Source: Thermoleophilia bacterium (GTDB taxonomy: Bacteria > Actinomycetota > Thermoleophilia > Gaiellales > Gaiellaceae). Taken from it: a stretch of DNA of 34,824 nt. This document shows, one piece after another, positions 9,579-16,624 of the stretch (position 1 is its first letter; the number at the start of each line of letters is the position of its first letter). The translations under genes were made by a program, and so were the position numbers. Below the pieces are notes generated by a model. It was not told the DNA's origin. It did not search any database and saw only the letters and a program-made list of their open reading frames with translations. The stretch lies in NCBI GenBank assembly GCA_025925195.1, contig JAICLU010000007.1:1-34824 (forward strand), read 5' to 3'.

Positions 9579-10448
9579 TCAGCCCGCGCGTTGCGACGGG
9601 TCGGGCAGATACGTGGTCGAGTAGGGCGGCAGATACTTCGAGACGGGCGCGAAGTACGACTGCTGCTGCTTGATCCAGCTCGTGAACCGGCCGGACGCCA
9701 CGACGTGGCCGGTGTCGAACATGTAGCCGTGCCACAGGCCGCAGAGTTCTGCACAGCGGATGTCGAACTGCATCGGGTCCTTCGTGTGCACGTAGACGAT
9801 GTTGTCGACGCCCGGGTTCGCGTCGGCCTTGACGCCGAGCCCGTACGCCCAGAACGAATGGATCGCGTCGAGTGACGTCACGTGCAGCCGCACGAGCGTC
9901 CCCGCCGGCAGCACGAGGTGCGGTGTCTCGATGCCGCCGTACGTGGGGTAGCGATACGTGAACTCCCACTGCTGCCCGATCACCTGGACGTCGAGCGCCT
10001 TCTGGTAGCCGGCCGGCTGGAACGCCGCCGTCGGGCCCTGGCCGCCGCCGGCGCCCGACTGCACGAGCTCGTAGCTGCCGAACCCGGCCAGGAAGAGGAC
10101 GATCGCCGACGTGATGACCATCCACAGCGTCTGGATCCGCGCGTTGCCACGGATCGGCGGCCCGTCCTCGAGTGCCCCGACCGTGCCGCGGTTCCGGAAC
10201 GTCCAGAGGGCGTAGCCGAGGAACATCACGACGAACAGGCCGGGCGGCGTCATGATCGCGAGCAGCCACGAGTTGTCGAAGACCTGCTCGTGCGCCTGCG
10301 CAGACCCGTTCCCGGGCGGCAGGTGGTCGCCGAGGAAGATCGCGACGAGCGGCGTCGCGATGACGCTCGCGACGATCCAGGCGACGAGGAAGCGCTTGCC
10401 GTGGTCGGTCGCGGGCGCGGGCGTTGTGGATGCGGCGGCCTCGGTCAT
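9579..10448 (-). CDS. ctaC: Cytochrome c oxidase subunit II with complete CuA site
   Basis: Subunit II accepts electrons at its exposed CuA centre and passes them to subunit I. The 289-residue protein has hydrophobic spans at about 21-39, 60-82 and 107-127, then a cupredoxin domain. All CuA ligands are seen: H197, C232, E234, C236, H240 and M243 (RCAELCGLWHGYM). The aromatic electron-entry patch GQQWEFTYRYP is also present. There is no fused cytochrome c domain, so it needs a separate donor or complex III partner, neither of which is in this window. The ATG at 10448 overlaps the stop of the upstream cupredoxin gene by 1 nt (TGATG). Confidence 0.95.
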   Translation of the reverse strand: MTEAAASTTPAPATDHGKRFLVAWIVASVIATPLVAIFLGDHLPPGNGSAQAHEQVFDNSWLLAIMTPPGLFVVMFLGYALWTFRNRGTVGALEDGPPIRGNARIQTLWMVITSAIVLFLAGFGSYELVQSGAGGGQGPTAAFQPAGYQKALDVQVIGQQWEFTYRYPTYGGIETPHLVLPAGTLVRLHVTSLDAIHSFWAYGLGVKADANPGVDNIVYVHTKDPMQFDIRCAELCGLWHGYMFDTGHVVASGRFTSWIKQQQSYFAPVSKYLPPYSTTYLPDPSQRAG

Positions 10449-11134
10449 CAGACGACGTTCAGGAAGCCGTCCATGTAGCCGACGCTCTGCATCGGCCCGC
10501 CGAAGCCGTACTCGAAGCCGGCGGCGCACGGGACGAAGCACTGCCAGCGGTAGCGACCGGGCTTGCCGGTGCGGAACGTGAAGGTGATCGTGCGGTGCGC
10601 CATCGAGAGCGCGCACGGTGCGTAGCCGCAGGCCTTGGGCGAGTCTTCGCCGGCTTCGCTGACCGGTGCGACCGGGACGAGGATCCCCATTTCAGGGACC
10701 GCGAACGTGTGCGACGGCTGGTCGGGCGGGAACGCGTCGATCGGCTTGCCGTCGACGACCTCCTTGCCGACGAGGCCCTGCGGCTGGCCGAGGAAGGGAT
10801 TGCGAAGCCCGCTCGCGCCGTCGAAGTTGTAGATCGTCACGTGGACGAGCGCGTGGGCGGGCAGCGTGTAGATCGTGCTGCGCTCCCACTGGCCGTTCGG
10901 CCGGCGCACGAGGTACGAGACCCAGTCGGGGTGCGGCGCCTTCGTCGGGCCGACCGCGGCCACCGTCTGCAGGACGAGGTTGACGCTCGTCTTGCCGCTC
11001 GTCGTCTGCGCAGCGGGGCGGAACGGGGTCGTGTTCCCGACGAGGTAGCCCGAGATGTAGAAGCCGATCAGGATGCCCGCGACGGCGACGACCGCCGCCA
11101 CTCCTGCCACCTTCGCCGCCAGGCCTCCCCGCAT
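10448..11134 (-). CDS. Membrane-anchored CuA-like cupredoxin protein heading the oxidase operon
   Basis: The 228-residue product has one N-terminal anchor (about 7-32) and an extracytoplasmic beta-rich domain resembling oxidase subunit II. It contains SHTFAVPEMG (H142), placed like the first CuA histidine, and GRYRWQCFVPC, whose C199-x3-C203 has the same spacing as the CuA cysteines; a GPM methionine follows at 215. The second CuA histidine is absent (Phe at the +4 position), so the copper site, if any, is atypical. A further cysteine pair (C169, C174) could form a disulfide. It is coupled to ctaC by TGATG. The ATG at 11134 lacks a good SD; an in-frame TTG at 11176 would add 14 residues. A subunit or copper-handling factor of the oxidase is likely. 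Confidence 0.8.
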   Translation of the reverse strand: MRGGLAAKVAGVAAVVAVAGILIGFYISGYLVGNTTPFRPAAQTTSGKTSVNLVLQTVAAVGPTKAPHPDWVSYLVRRPNGQWERSTIYTLPAHALVHVTIYNFDGASGLRNPFLGQPQGLVGKEVVDGKPIDAFPPDQPSHTFAVPEMGILVPVAPVSEAGEDSPKACGYAPCALSMAHRTITFTFRTGKPGRYRWQCFVPCAAGFEYGFGGPMQSVGYMDGFLNVV

Positions 11135-11176
11135 GGCTGGTGGATATACAGCGGCCCGAAGGCGGGGGTCGCACAA

Positions 11177-11214
11177 ATGACGAAAGTGTCATCCGCCCGT
11201 CATTTACATGTCAT
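11177..11214. promoter_or_regulatory. Four 11-bp-phased GTCAT half-sites between the cox and two-component operons
   Basis: GTCAT occurs at 11188, 11199 and 11210, exactly 11 bp apart, and its complement ATGAC at 11177 is one more 11-bp step upstream. Tandem repeats on one DNA face with 11-bp spacing are the usual binding pattern of OmpR/PhoB-family regulators. The array lies in the 110-bp divergent region between the cupredoxin/cox operon (start 11134) and the response regulator (start 11245), so it could control both. Confidence 0.7.
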
Positions 11215-11244
11215 TCGCAGGGCGATAGGTTGCGTGAGCGGCTG

Positions 11245-11904
11245 ATGAACATCCTGCTGATCGAGGACGAGGCTCGGATCCTGTCGTTCCTCGCGCGCGG
11301 CCTGGAAGCCGAGGGCTACTCGGTCGAGAGCGCCGGCGACGGGCGGCTCGGGCTCGCCCTCGCGGTCGCGCGCACCTGGGACCTCGTCGTGCTCGATCTG
11401 CTGCTGCCGTCCATGAGCGGCCTCGACGTCCTCGCCGAGCTCCACCGCCGGCGTCCCGACCTGCCCGTGCTCATCCTCTCGGCGAGGTCGGACCTGCAGA
11501 CGAAGCTGCGCGGGTTCGAGCTCGGCGCGTCGGACTACGTCCAGAAGCCGGTCGCGCTCGACGAGCTCCTCGCACGGGTGCGCGTCCAGCTGCGCCGCCG
11601 CGAGCCGGTCGACGGCGGACTCATCTGCTGCGGGCGCCTCGAGCTCGACGTCGAGCGCCGGCAGGCCCGCATCGGCGCCGCCGTCTGCGAGCTCTCCGAC
11701 CGCGAGTTCCGACTGCTCCGCCATCTCGTCGATCACGCCGGAAAGGTGATCAGCCGGGAACGGCTGCTCGCCGACGTCTGGGGGTACACGTTCGACCCCG
11801 GCTCGAACGTCGTCGACGTGTGCATCCGGCGGCTCCGGAAGAAGCTCGGGCCCGACGCTCCGATCGAGACCGTCCGCCATGCGGGTTACCGGCTGGCTGC
11901 GTAG
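11245..11904 (+). CDS. OmpR/PhoB-family response regulator
   Basis: The 219-residue DNA-binding regulator has a receiver domain (1-120) with acidic residues E7-D8, phospho-acceptor D51 in VVLDLLLP, the switch residue S79 and conserved K101 in VQKPV. It also has a C-terminal winged helix (about 127-218) with typical features: SDREFRLLRHLVDHAGKVIS, LLADVWGY and VVDVCIRRLRKKLG. The ATG at 11245 begins directly at the first strand MNILLIEDE; longer starts would add an unrelated tail encoded by the divergent control region. The kinase gene begins inside its last codons (26-bp overlap). The phased repeats at 11177-11214 just upstream suggest autoregulation. Confidence 0.94.
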   Translation: MNILLIEDEARILSFLARGLEAEGYSVESAGDGRLGLALAVARTWDLVVLDLLLPSMSGLDVLAELHRRRPDLPVLILSARSDLQTKLRGFELGASDYVQKPVALDELLARVRVQLRRREPVDGGLICCGRLELDVERRQARIGAAVCELSDREFRLLRHLVDHAGKVISRERLLADVWGYTFDPGSNVVDVCIRRLRKKLGPDAPIETVRHAGYRLAA

Positions 11905-12961
11905 ATACTCGGTCGAGGTCGGCTGGTCGGTGTTCGCTGCGGCGAACGTCGCCGCGATGATCGCGGACCCGAGCTGGGAGACGATCCCGTTCCACTTCGT
12001 CTGGATCAGCCTGACGCTCGTCTACGGGTTCCGCGTCTGGTCGAACCGGACGACCACGATCGTGCTCGCCGTCGTCGTCGTCTCGACCGGCACGTCGATC
12101 TTCGCCGACGCGTTCGAGGGCATCCAGCTGTGGGGCGAGCTGTTCGAGGTGCCGCTGATGTCGGCGATGTTCCTCGCGATGGTGTGGCACGCGCGACGCC
12201 GGCAGATCGCGGTGCACGAGGCGGAGGCGCTCGTCGAGCAGCAGGAGCGGTTCCTGCACGACGTGTCGCACGAGCTGCGGACGCCGGTCGCGATCGCGCG
12301 TGGCCACCTCGACCTCCTGCGTCCGCGCGGCGGCGAGCTGCCGCCGGAGGTCGCGATCGCGATCGACGAGCTCGGCCGGATGGACAGGATCATCTCGCGC
12401 CTGCTGCTGCTCGCGAAGGCGGAGCAGCCGTCCTTCCTCGCATTCGCGCCGCTCGACGCGGCGGCGTTCCTCGAGGACGTCTTTCTCCGCTGGAGCGAGG
12501 TCGCGCCGCGCGTGTGGCGGCTCGGCCGGCTCGCGCAGGGCTCCGTCCTCGCCGACGAGGAGGCGTTGCGCGACGCGCTCGACGCGCTGCTCGAGAACGC
12601 CGTCAAGTACACCGACCGTGGCGACCGGATCGAGGTGCGCTCGTACGTCCTCGACTTCGGGCTCGTGATCGAGGTGATCGACACCGGCGTCGGCATTCCG
12701 GCCGAAGCCGTCGACCGGATCTTCGAGCGCTTCGCCCGCGGCGACGCCGCACGGACGCGGTCGACCGGCGGCGTCGGGCTCGGGCTCGCGATCGTCGACG
12801 CGGTGGCGCGGGCGCACGGCGGGGCCTGCTCCGTGCAGTCGAAGGGCCGCGGGGCGACGTTCTCGCTGAGGCTGCCGCGCTACACGGCGTCAGGGAACGG
12901 GGCGAGCACCGGGACGAGCGCGGGGGATCCGGCGATGCTGCCGGATCCCGTGCTCGAGTAG
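11879..12961 (+). CDS. Sensor histidine kinase partner of the OmpR-family regulator
   Basis: This 360-residue membrane kinase should phosphorylate the preceding regulator. The N-terminus has about four hydrophobic spans (roughly 13-30, 38-53, 60-76, 88-104) with very short loops, so it has no sizeable extracellular sensor domain; a signal inside or near the membrane is likely. The dimerisation/phosphotransfer helix carries H131 in FLHDVSHELRTP. The ATPase domain shows the N box LLENAVKYTD, G1 DTGVGIP, the F box IFERFARG and G2 GVGLGLAIV. The C-terminal 30 residues are low-complexity. No HAMP domain is evident. It converges on the small membrane gene ending at 12978. Confidence 0.93.
   Translation: MRVTGWLRRYSVEVGWSVFAAANVAAMIADPSWETIPFHFVWISLTLVYGFRVWSNRTTTIVLAVVVVSTGTSIFADAFEGIQLWGELFEVPLMSAMFLAMVWHARRRQIAVHEAEALVEQQERFLHDVSHELRTPVAIARGHLDLLRPRGGELPPEVAIAIDELGRMDRIISRLLLLAKAEQPSFLAFAPLDAAAFLEDVFLRWSEVAPRVWRLGRLAQGSVLADEEALRDALDALLENAVKYTDRGDRIEVRSYVLDFGLVIEVIDTGVGIPAEAVDRIFERFARGDAARTRSTGGVGLGLAIVDAVARAHGGACSVQSKGRGATFSLRLPRYTASGNGASTGTSAGDPAMLPDPVLE
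12924..12949 (+). terminator. Hairpin in the 3' end of the kinase gene (possible terminator)
   Basis: GGGATCCGGC (12924-12933) pairs perfectly with GCCGGATCCC (12940-12949) around GATGCT. It lies within the last 40 bp of the kinase gene, before the convergent small gene. There is no T-tract, so termination is a guess. Confidence 0.35.
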
Positions 12962-12977
12962 TCCCCGCGCTCTCGCG

Positions 12978-13199
12978 TCAGGCGGCGAGCGCTTCCGCGC
13001 GCTCGTCCTCGTGCAGGGCGACCTGGTGCAGCGGCAGCGGCGCAGACGGGACCCAGTGGTCGCCGCCGGTTCCCCAGCGAACGTCGCTGAGGGGAGCGTG
13101 GCCGGAGAGCCGGTGCGCGAGGCGGACGACGCCTACGACCGCGCCGACGGCGAGCAGTGCGAAGCAGGTGTTCATGATGATGATCGCTGTGATGGTCAT
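12978..13199 (-). CDS. Small single-span membrane protein next to the histidine kinase (73 aa)
   Basis: Starting at the ATG at 13199, the product opens MTITAIIIMNTCFALLAVGA: one N-terminal membrane helix (about 2-27), a short basic stretch (RLAHRL), and a roughly 40-residue soluble tail containing WGTGGDHWVPSAPLPLHQVALHEDERAEA. GGGGAA upstream on the reverse strand (13216-13211) could serve as ribosome binding site. I do not recognise the family. Support for it being real: it fills the space between kinase and GFA gene, has a membrane-protein composition, and has a striking array of phased repeats immediately upstream (13223-13261). A role as target or accessory of the neighbouring two-component system is only an inference. 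Confidence 0.6.
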   Translation of the reverse strand: MTITAIIIMNTCFALLAVGAVVGVVRLAHRLSGHAPLSDVRWGTGGDHWVPSAPLPLHQVALHEDERAEALAA

Positions 13200-13222
13200 G
13201 CAGTCAGTGTTCCCCGACGGCG

Positions 13223-13261
13223 TGTGAGGCGCTTGGGAGCGGCCTGAGAGAACGCTGTGAG
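13223..13261. promoter_or_regulatory. Four 11-bp-phased TGNGAG repeats upstream of the small membrane gene and GFA gene
   Basis: TGTGAG (13223), TGGGAG (13234), TGAGAG (13245) and TGTGAG (13256) are each exactly 11 bp apart. On the reverse strand they read CTCNCA, the direction of the 73-residue gene. The pattern matches tandem OmpR-family binding and resembles the pair upstream of htrA at 21660. Confidence 0.65.
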
Positions 13262-13268
13262 GGCCGAT

Positions 13269-13703
13269 ATGCTGCGCGCGATGCTGACCGGCGGATGTCT
13301 GTGCGGCGGGGTGCGCTACGAAGTGAGCGAGCCGTTCGTCTCCGCGGGCTACTGCCACTGCACGCGCTGCCAGCGGCGGACGGGCACGGCAGCCGCCGCG
13401 TCCGGCCGGATCGTCCCGGGCTCGCTGCGGGTCGTGCAGGGCGAGGAGCTGATCTCGTGCTGGCAGCCGGAGGAGGGCTTCGCGAAGTGCTTCTGCTCGG
13501 CCTGTGGCGGCGCGTTGTGGAGCCGCCATCCGGAGGATCCGGACGCGATCGGGATCCGGCTCGGAACGGTCGACGGCGACCCGGGCGTGCGGCCGGAGTA
13601 CCGGCAGTTCGTCGCCTACGCGGCGCCGTGGGAGCCGATCCCGGACGACGGGCTGCCGCGCTATCCCGAGTCCCGCAGTGCTCCGAACGCCCGCCCCCTC
13701 TAG
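13269..13703 (+). CDS. GFA/CENP-V-domain zinc protein
   Basis: The 144-residue protein belongs to the glutathione-dependent formaldehyde-activating enzyme (GFA)/CENP-V fold family. The zinc cysteines are present as GGCLCGG near the N-terminus, CHCTRC (about 29-34) and CFCSACG (about 74-80). Members bind two zinc ions; most bacterial ones have no proven reaction, and the formaldehyde role should not be assumed here because actinobacteria generally lack glutathione. The ATG at 13269 has GAGGG at 13258-13262 as ribosome site; a GTG at 13257 and an ATG at 13281 are alternatives. A hairpin follows 12 bp after the stop. Confidence 0.85.
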   Translation: MLRAMLTGGCLCGGVRYEVSEPFVSAGYCHCTRCQRRTGTAAAASGRIVPGSLRVVQGEELISCWQPEEGFAKCFCSACGGALWSRHPEDPDAIGIRLGTVDGDPGVRPEYRQFVAYAAPWEPIPDDGLPRYPESRSAPNARPL

Positions 13704-13715
13704 CGCACAACCCTT

Positions 13716-13735
13716 CAACGGGGATTATCCCCTTG
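13716..13735 (+). terminator. Hairpin after the GFA gene (copy 1 of a repeated CAACGGGGATTA hairpin)
   Basis: CAA-c-GGGGA/TCCCC-TTG pairs around TTA at 13716-13735, 12 bp after the GFA stop, followed by a T-containing stretch. It shares CAACGGGGATTA with the hairpin at 13847-13866 next to modC. Confidence 0.6.
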
Positions 13736-13847
13736 TCTGGCTCGTTTCGTTGCGAAGGCGGCACGCAGCCGTGACGAATGAACGACCGCTGCGCGGCGAG
13801 CAGGCAGTTCGCTTCCGTCTTTCGAACGGCTTCGTCAACGGCGCGAC

Positions 13848-13866
13848 AACGGGGATTACCCCCGTT
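13848..13866 (-). terminator. Hairpin at the modC stop codon (copy 2)
   Basis: AACGGGG (13848-13854) pairs with CCCCGTT (13860-13866) around ATTAC. On the reverse strand it begins within the modC TAA stop codon (13867-13865), so it probably ends the mod transcript. The 5' half is the same sequence as in the hairpin at 13716. Confidence 0.6.
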
Positions 13867-14869
13867 AAATACGCACGAGGCGGGTGCCGGTGGCTTTGAA
13901 GGTCGCATAGACCTCGCCGCCGCCGGCGAGGTCGAGTCGGTCCGCCGACGCCGCCGTCACCTCCGCGGTCAGCGGGCCGACGCGCACGCGGACGCGGTTC
14001 GCGACCGCCACGACCGAGCCGACCTCGCCGCGCAGGACGTTCAGCGCCGAGTCGTCCGCCGGCTCGCGCGCGAGCGACACGTCCCACGGATAGACGACGA
14101 CGCCGACCGCGCCGGACTCCTCGTCGGTCGAGTAGATCCGCTCGCCCGAGGTGAGCGTCACGACCGTCATGCCGCGGGCGCCGCGAGCGTCGCCGTGCAG
14201 CAGGTTCGCGCCGGTGAACGCGGCCACGAACCCGTCCTTCGGACGGGCGACGAGCTCGGCGGGCGGCCCGAGCTGACGGAGCGTCCCGTCGACGAGCACC
14301 CCGACCTCGTCGGCGAGCGAGGCCGCGTCCTCGTAGTCGTGCGTGACGAGCAGCGTCGGCAGGCGCAGCTCTCGCAGCAGATCGGCGAGCTCGTGTCGCA
14401 CCTCGCTCTTCGTGTGCGCGTCGAGCGCCGACAGCGGCTCGTCGAGCAGCAGCACCGCCGGGTCGCGCGCGAGCGCGCGCGCGAGCGCGACTCGCTGCCG
14501 CTCGCCGCCGGACAGCTCTCCCGGACGTACGCGCGCGAGGTGTGCGATCTGCAGCCGTTCGAGCAGCTCGTGCGCTCGCTCGCGACCGCCGTACGAGACG
14601 TTGCCGAGCACGTCGAGGTGGGGGAACAGCGCGTAGTCCTGGAACACGAGGCCGGCGCGGCGGCGCTCGGGTGGCAGCTCCGTCCAGTCCTCGCCGTCCA
14701 GGCGGACATGACCGCGCGCCGGCCGCGCGAGGCCGGCGACGACACGCAGCACCGAGCTCTTGCCGGCGCCCGACGGGCCGACGAGCGCGACTGTGCGCTC
14801 GACGTCCAGCGCGAGCGTCAGCTCGAAGCTGCGAAGCGGAAGCGCGAAGTCGAGACTGAGGGTCGCCAT
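13865..14869 (-). CDS. modC: Molybdate ABC transporter ATP-binding protein with TOBE domain
   Basis: ModC powers molybdate (or tungstate) import through ModB. The 334-residue protein has Walker A GPSGAGKSS (31-39), the Q loop FQDYALFPH, signature LSGGERQR (119-126), Walker B LLLDEPLSALD (140-150) and the switch histidine in LLVTHDYEDA. The C-terminal third (about 230-334) is a TOBE/Mop-type regulatory region. By similarity alone it could also serve sulfate or iron, but the adjacent modB, modA and TOBE-HTH regulator point to molybdate. The start at 14869 overlaps the end of modB by 52 bp. Confidence 0.93.
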   Translation of the reverse strand: MATLSLDFALPLRSFELTLALDVERTVALVGPSGAGKSSVLRVVAGLARPARGHVRLDGEDWTELPPERRRAGLVFQDYALFPHLDVLGNVSYGGRERAHELLERLQIAHLARVRPGELSGGERQRVALARALARDPAVLLLDEPLSALDAHTKSEVRHELADLLRELRLPTLLVTHDYEDAASLADEVGVLVDGTLRQLGPPAELVARPKDGFVAAFTGANLLHGDARGARGMTVVTLTSGERIYSTDEESGAVGVVVYPWDVSLAREPADDSALNVLRGEVGSVVAVANRVRVRVGPLTAEVTAASADRLDLAGGGEVYATFKATGTRLVRI

Positions 14870-15594
14870 TTGAGGGTGATCAGCAGCGCGGCGCTCAACG
14901 CGACGAGCAGCGCGCTGATCGAGAGCGCCACGTCGAAGTCGACGTTGAACTCGGAGTAGACCGCGAGCGGCAGCGTCTCGGTGACGCCGCGCAGGCTGCC
15001 CGCGAACATGATCGTCGCACCGAACTCGCCGAGCCCCCGTGCGAGCGCGAGCGCCGCACCGGCGGCGAGCCCCGTCCGGGCGAGTGGCAGGACGACGCGG
15101 AAGAAGGTTCGCGTCGGCCCCGCACCGAGCGTCCGCGACGCGGCGACGATGTTCGCGTCGACGCCCTCGAACGCGGCGATCGCGGCACGGACGTACAACG
15201 GCCCAGAGACGAACGCGACCGCGAAGACGACCGCGAGCCTGGTGAACGGGATCGACGTGTGCAGCAGCCCGAACCGCCCGAACGCCGCGAAGAGCCCGAT
15301 GCCCGCGACTGCCGGCGGCAGGACGAGCGGCAGCTCGACGACGCTGACGAGGAGCTCGCGCCCGTGGAAGCGTCGCGCGAGCACCACGGCGGTGGGCGTC
15401 CCGACGGCGAGTACGAGCAGCTGTGCGAGCGCGCTCGTCTCGGCACTCACCCGCAGCGCGTCGAGCACGGCGCCGTCGCCGAGCTGTGAGAGCAACCGCC
15501 CCGGCGGAACGCGCGCGAAGATCGCCACCACCGGCAGCAGCAGGAACGCGAGCCCGGCGAACGCGGCGCCCAGGACGACGACGCGCCGGATCAT
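14818..15594 (-). CDS. modB: Molybdate ABC transporter permease
   Basis: This 258-residue inner-membrane permease forms the molybdate channel. It has about six hydrophobic spans and the binding-protein-dependent permease EAA loop around residues 148-190 (AASRTLGAGPTRTFFRVVLP), where it contacts ModC. ELPLVLPPAVAGIGL and GLGEFGATIMFAGS are characteristic of ModB. The ATG at 15594 overlaps the modA stop as ATGA. Confidence 0.94.
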   Translation of the reverse strand: MIRRVVVLGAAFAGLAFLLLPVVAIFARVPPGRLLSQLGDGAVLDALRVSAETSALAQLLVLAVGTPTAVVLARRFHGRELLVSVVELPLVLPPAVAGIGLFAAFGRFGLLHTSIPFTRLAVVFAVAFVSGPLYVRAAIAAFEGVDANIVAASRTLGAGPTRTFFRVVLPLARTGLAAGAALALARGLGEFGATIMFAGSLRGVTETLPLAVYSEFNVDFDVALSISALLVALSAALLITLKWRPSVSTSRFRFAASS

Positions 15595-16247
15595 CGCCGC
15601 GCGAGGAAGCCGGCCGCGCGCAGCTTCGCCTGCGCGACCCGGCCCGTCAGGCGCCGGACGAACGCCCGCGCCGCGGCCTCGTGGCTCGAGCCCCGCACGA
15701 CGGCGGCCGCGTACGAGACCGCCGGACGCGCGCTGCGACGAATGCCGATCGTCGCCACCCGGCCGCGCACGGTTCGGGCATCGGTGACGTAGACGAAGCC
15801 CGCGTCGGCCTCGCCGAGGGAGACCTTCGCGAGCACGTCGCGCACGTCGTTCTCGTCGCTGACGACCTGGTTCAAGACGTCGTCGGCATGCAGGTTGTGC
15901 AGCACCCGTCGTGTGTAGTCGCCGACCGGCACGCCCGGGGCCGCGACGACGAGCTTGACGCCGCGCCGGCGCAGGTCGAAGACCGAATGGATGTGCGCGG
16001 GATTCGACTTCGGCACGATCAATGTCAAGGCGTTGCGCGTGAAGACGACGGGCTTCTCGACGAGCCCGGCACGGTAGAGCTGGAACGGGAGCGAGGTGTT
16101 CGCCGACGCGAAGACGTCGGCCGGCGCACCCTGACGGATCTGCGCCGCGAGCGCGTTCGAGCCGCCGAACGAGTACCGCTCCTGGTGTGCGATCTGCGGG
16201 AAGACCGTCGTGAGCGACGCCGCGGCGAGGATCGTCAGCAGCGTCAC
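15591..16247 (-). CDS. modA: Molybdate-binding protein ModA without a visible signal peptide
   Basis: ModA captures molybdate outside the membrane and hands it to ModB. Family features are clear: LTILAAASLT (oxyanion-binding first strand), SFGGSNALAAQIRQGAPADVFASAN, and ALTLIVPKSNP. The 218-residue protein starts with GTG at 16247, which overlaps the regulator stop (GTGA). Normal ModA precursors carry 20-30 residues of signal peptide or lipobox before the LxxxAAASL strand; here that strand begins at residue 4 and no upstream in-frame start is apparent. Either the first strand doubles as an export signal, or the start region has been altered. The rest looks intact. Confidence 0.9.
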   Translation of the reverse strand: MTLLTILAAASLTTVFPQIAHQERYSFGGSNALAAQIRQGAPADVFASANTSLPFQLYRAGLVEKPVVFTRNALTLIVPKSNPAHIHSVFDLRRRGVKLVVAAPGVPVGDYTRRVLHNLHADDVLNQVVSDENDVRDVLAKVSLGEADAGFVYVTDARTVRGRVATIGIRRSARPAVSYAAAVVRGSSHEAAARAFVRRLTGRVAQAKLRAAGFLARR

Positions 16248-16618
16248 GACTCGACCATCACCGACGTCGACTTGACGATCGCCGTCGCGGGCGAGCCAGC
16301 CTTCAGCCCGAGCTCCTCGACCGCGTCCCGGGTCACGACCGCGACCACGCGGAAGGGCCGGTCGACGAGGATCTCGACCTGCGCCAGCAGACCCTCCACC
16401 TCGACCGACTGCACCGTCCCCGAGAAGCGGTTGCGCGCGCTCATGTGCGAGTCGCCGCCTCCTCGCAGCCGCTCGATCTCGTTCGCGGTGACGACGCGCC
16501 GGTTGCCCGCGTCGCGTCGCGTCTTGATGCGGCCGTCGCGATCCCAGCGGCGCAGCGTGTCGAGGCTGATGCCGAGGGCCTGCGCCGCCTCGCTCGCGGT
16601 GTACAGCGTCTTCGCCAC
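16244..16618 (-). CDS. MerR-type HTH + TOBE (molybdopterin-oxyanion-binding) regulator
   Basis: The 124-residue protein combines an N-terminal MerR/excisionase-like helix-turn-helix (about 5-55: TASEAAQALGISLDTLRRW, RRVVTANEIERL) with a C-terminal TOBE/Mop domain (about 60-124: SARNRFSGTVQSVEVEG, LKAGSPATAIVKSTSVMV), which in this family binds molybdate or tungstate. It is therefore a probable oxyanion-responsive regulator of the modABC genes to which it is coupled. It has no ModE-type winged helix. The GTG start at 16618 has no ribosome site; a TATGAT box ends 6 nt upstream, suggesting a leaderless transcript. Palindromes overlap this promoter at 16631-16650. Confidence 0.88.
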   Translation of the reverse strand: MAKTLYTASEAAQALGISLDTLRRWDRDGRIKTRRDAGNRRVVTANEIERLRGGGDSHMSARNRFSGTVQSVEVEGLLAQVEILVDRPFRVVAVVTRDAVEELGLKAGSPATAIVKSTSVMVES

Positions 16619-16624
16619 ACCGCG

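Noticed and set aside
7754-9673. Very long open frame on the + strand opposite ctaD (and similar ones opposite the MFS gene and tadB-TadG genes)
   Set aside because: These read as Arg/Asp/Glu/His-rich low-complexity peptides, which is what the complement of GC-rich codons produces. The opposite strand encodes clear conserved proteins.
12600-12900. A second start or frameshift in the kinase C-terminus
   Set aside because: The ATPase boxes run in order to the end of the domain; only the last 30 residues are low-complexity, which is common for this kind of kinase.
13704-13864. A hidden gene in the spacer between the GFA gene and modC
   Set aside because: Open frames here are short, lack ribosome sites and have no recognisable protein character. 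The two hairpins explain the visible structure.
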